Below, piece by piece: positions 61,962 to 64,000 of a stretch of DNA of 64,000 nt. A program made the position numbers and the translations under genes. The stretch spans positions 32,965,501 to 33,029,500 of the forward strand of contig NC_086183.1 of NCBI RefSeq assembly GCF_023053635.1, written 5' to 3'. The first letter of the stretch is position 1; every line of letters begins with the position of its first letter. This stretch comes from Elgaria multicarinata webbii. Its lineage: Eukaryota > Chordata > Lepidosauria > Squamata > Anguidae. The notes beneath the pieces are model-generated. The model did not search any database. It was not told where the DNA came from and worked only from the letters and a program-made list of their open reading frames with translations.

Positions 61962-62456
61962 TGGTATTTGAGAGGTGCAGTTCCTGATAATTTGGCCACA
62001 GAGACATTGCTTGGTACGATGCAGGCTTTCTCAGTTTTTGGTCCCCTGACTTGGATTCAGTGCTGTGGCCATATTCACTACTAGAGAACAAAAGAGGGAC
62101 TCTGGATAAATGTCTGCTAATGGTGTCATCAAAAATTCATTGTGCTGTATATAGCTTTCCAGAAATGCTGGGGCAGTGGGGGGATATCTTTTGGCCTCTT
62201 AATGGGACAAAGTTCTGGGATGGGCCCAGATGCGAGGAATCTCGCCTGGTTTTGCAGAATCCTCGGTCATTTGCTGAGCTGTTCCCCCAGAAACCAAGAA
62301 AATGTCTACCCGCACCAACGGATTCTTGCATTATTCATAACAGAAATTACCACGAATAGCTTGTGCGGCCCACCATTCATCCCACATCCCATGCTGACCA
62401 CCAACTCAGTGTGGAGTTCTTTACAGATAAAAGCGTTTGCTTAGGCAGCAGTTAAT

Positions 62457-62682
62457 GTCCCGGCTGGACATCAGGAAAAAATTCCTGACTGTTAGAGCAG
62501 TACGACAATGGAACCAGTGACCGAGGGAGGTGGTGGGCTCTCCCACCCTAGAGGCCTTCAAGAGGCAGCTGGACAGCCACCTGTCAGGGATGCTTTAGGG
62601 TGGATTCCTGCATTGAGCAGGGGGTTGGACTCGATGGCCTTGTAGGCCCCTTCCAACTCTGCTATTCTATGATTCTATGACC
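62457..62682 (+). mobile_element. CR1 LINE 3' end
   Basis: CCGGCTGGACATCAGGAAAA through GCTATTCTATGATTCTATGA; only the last 225 bp. Confidence 0.85.
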
Positions 62683-62689
62683 AGGGGGC

Positions 62690-63000
62690 AGCGGAGGCAG
62701 GCAACTCGGTGGGGCAGTGAATCCACTCTGGGTTTCAGTCTGAACCAGCCCAAACTCTAAAGGATCTAGTGGAGCCTGGTGGCTCCGAGGTCACCAGGGT
62801 GGTGGATTTGCTCTAGATTCCAAGCAGCACTCTAAAGAAACTGTCCAAGGTGCTGAACTGATATGGAGGAATAGGGTTCATCACCTTGGAGAGCTCCGTG
62901 AGAGTGCTGTCTGGTTCTGACTAAAACCCAGAACGGATCCACAGCCCCAACGAAATTGGAGTCACCAGCCTCCACTGCCGTTTGTGTTGGCGCTTGGGGG
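62690..63000. mobile_element. Palindromic repeat, GGCTCCGA..GTCA family
   Basis: GGGTTTCAGTCTGAACCAGC and GGTTCTGACTAAAACCCAGA, with GTGGGGCAGTGAATCC mirrored by GGATCCACAGCCCCAA, are inverted arms. Same family as 3865-4015 and 63430-63600. Confidence 0.55.
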
Positions 63001-63405
63001 CAAAGTCAAGAGCAGAATTTATTTATTTATTCTATAATACTACACGAAAGAGGTGCTGCCTTTCCCACGATGTTTGCCCCTTGTGTGGCTCTCCAACTGG
63101 TTATACTGGTGTTCCTTCTTCCGCCACAGCTGCTTTGAAGCGATAAAATAAAATAAATCCCTACCTGCTAGATTTTCTTCCTCATCCACCCCCCCTTTTT
63201 TTTTTTGCACAACTCAGCATGGCATGGATAGAGGCCAGAGCTACCCCTATGTATATTTAATAATTTTCATGTCCCTGTTTTAAAATGCCTAAGCTAAGCC
63301 TGCCAAAGATCAGCGCACTAATCCTGCATAAGTGCGGGCAGGAGACCAAGAACAGCATGGGAGCATCAGAGGGGAAAGAGGGAAGCAAAACCATTAAGGA
63401 AAGAA
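63000..63405. other. Intergenic, no feature recognised
   Basis: A short TTTATTTATTTATT tract at 63018-63031 and a T run near 63194; otherwise nothing recognised. Confidence 0.4.
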
Positions 63406-63411
63406 AGGGAG

Positions 63412-63800
63412 GGGCCCGTAGCTCAGTGGAGGCTGGTGGCTCCGACTTCAGTGGGGCCGTGAATCCCTCCTGGGTTTCAGTCCCAACTCTAAAGGAGCCA
63501 CCCAAGGTTCCGAACTCAATACCCAAAACAGGTTCAGCCTCTTAGAGTTCTGACTAAAGCCCAGAGTGGATTTACAGCCCTACTGACATTGGAGCCTTTA
63601 GCCTGTGCTGGGCATAGACGCTGCGTTGCATGCAGAAGGTTCCAGATCCAATCCCCGGCACCGTGTCCAGTTAAAGGATCAGGCCGTGAGTGACGAGACG
63701 GAGCTTGCTTTGCCAGAGATCCTGCAGAGCCACCCCCGGTCGGTTGGAATAGAATCCTGGGCTGGCAGATAAATACTCTGGCCTGCTACAATGCACTGCT
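63412..63800 (+). mobile_element. tRNA-headed SINE split by a palindromic MITE
   Basis: GGCCCGTAGCTCAGT (63413-63427) is the A-box head. The MITE (about 63428-63600, GGAGGCTGGTGGCTCCGACT to GGAGCCTTTAGCCTGTGCT) interrupts it. The SINE resumes with GTTGCATGCAGAAGGTTCCA and B box AGATCCAATCCCCGGCA. Confidence 0.65.
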
Positions 63801-64000
63801 GCAGAAATACCAGGGGCTTGTCTACACGAAGGGTTTGCCCCAGGGTGGCTTCACAGCAGCGACACGTCATCTACGTGATGCAGCCTCCACTGCGAAGCCA
63901 TCCGGGGCAAACCCCACTCCCAAAAAGTCAGGCACTTAACCTGATGTTTTGGGCAGCGGAGCCCATGGCGCACCCCGATTGGTTGCCATGGGCTGGACAG

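Overview
This is nuclear DNA from a vertebrate, most probably a squamate reptile (lizard or snake). Genes are split into short exons with GT-AG introns, and AATAAA or ATTAAA signals follow several stop codons. About half of the window is interspersed repeats: CR1 LINEs ending in ATTCTATG repeats, L2 LINEs ending in TAAA runs, MIR-like SINEs, a tRNA-headed SINE of the Sauria type, and many small palindromic DNA transposons. The Sauria-type SINE is the main reason for calling it squamate. Everything is read by eye; no alignment or database search was run.

Five protein genes were recovered, left to right. (1) The last two coding exons of a SNAP23/25-family SNARE (+, 1266-2738). (2) Two internal exons of a mitochondrial COX7A-family gene (-, 9161-11641). 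(3) A complete nine-exon secreted RNase T2-like gene, 250 codons plus stop (+, 18770-26209). (4) A complete eleven-exon ADAD2 gene, 508 codons plus stop (+, 31439-43819), with a likely promoter and non-coding first exon near 30000-30145. (5) A complete six-exon RAB1-like GTPase, 213 codons plus stop (-, 58236 down to 48860). All exon phases fit together in the three complete genes.

The RNase T2-like, RAB1-like and SNAP genes look like divergent paralogues rather than the standard copies. ADAD2 looks like a pseudo-deaminase, because two residues expected in an active ADAR-type site are changed. The genes share no obvious pathway. The SNARE and the Rab both act in membrane traffic but lie at opposite ends of the window.

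The rest is dominated by short terminal-inverted-repeat elements. At least five families are present, several with exact 8-bp target duplications that place them in the hAT superfamily. Some are nested: CR1 in a MITE, a SINE in a MITE, MITEs in other MITEs or SINEs. Two MITE ends have grown into tandem arrays (47 bp x5 at 21784; about 62 bp x7 at 54833). A near-perfect 140-bp palindrome lies in an ADAD2 intron. No endogenous retrovirus, CRISPR array, rRNA or functional tRNA was seen.
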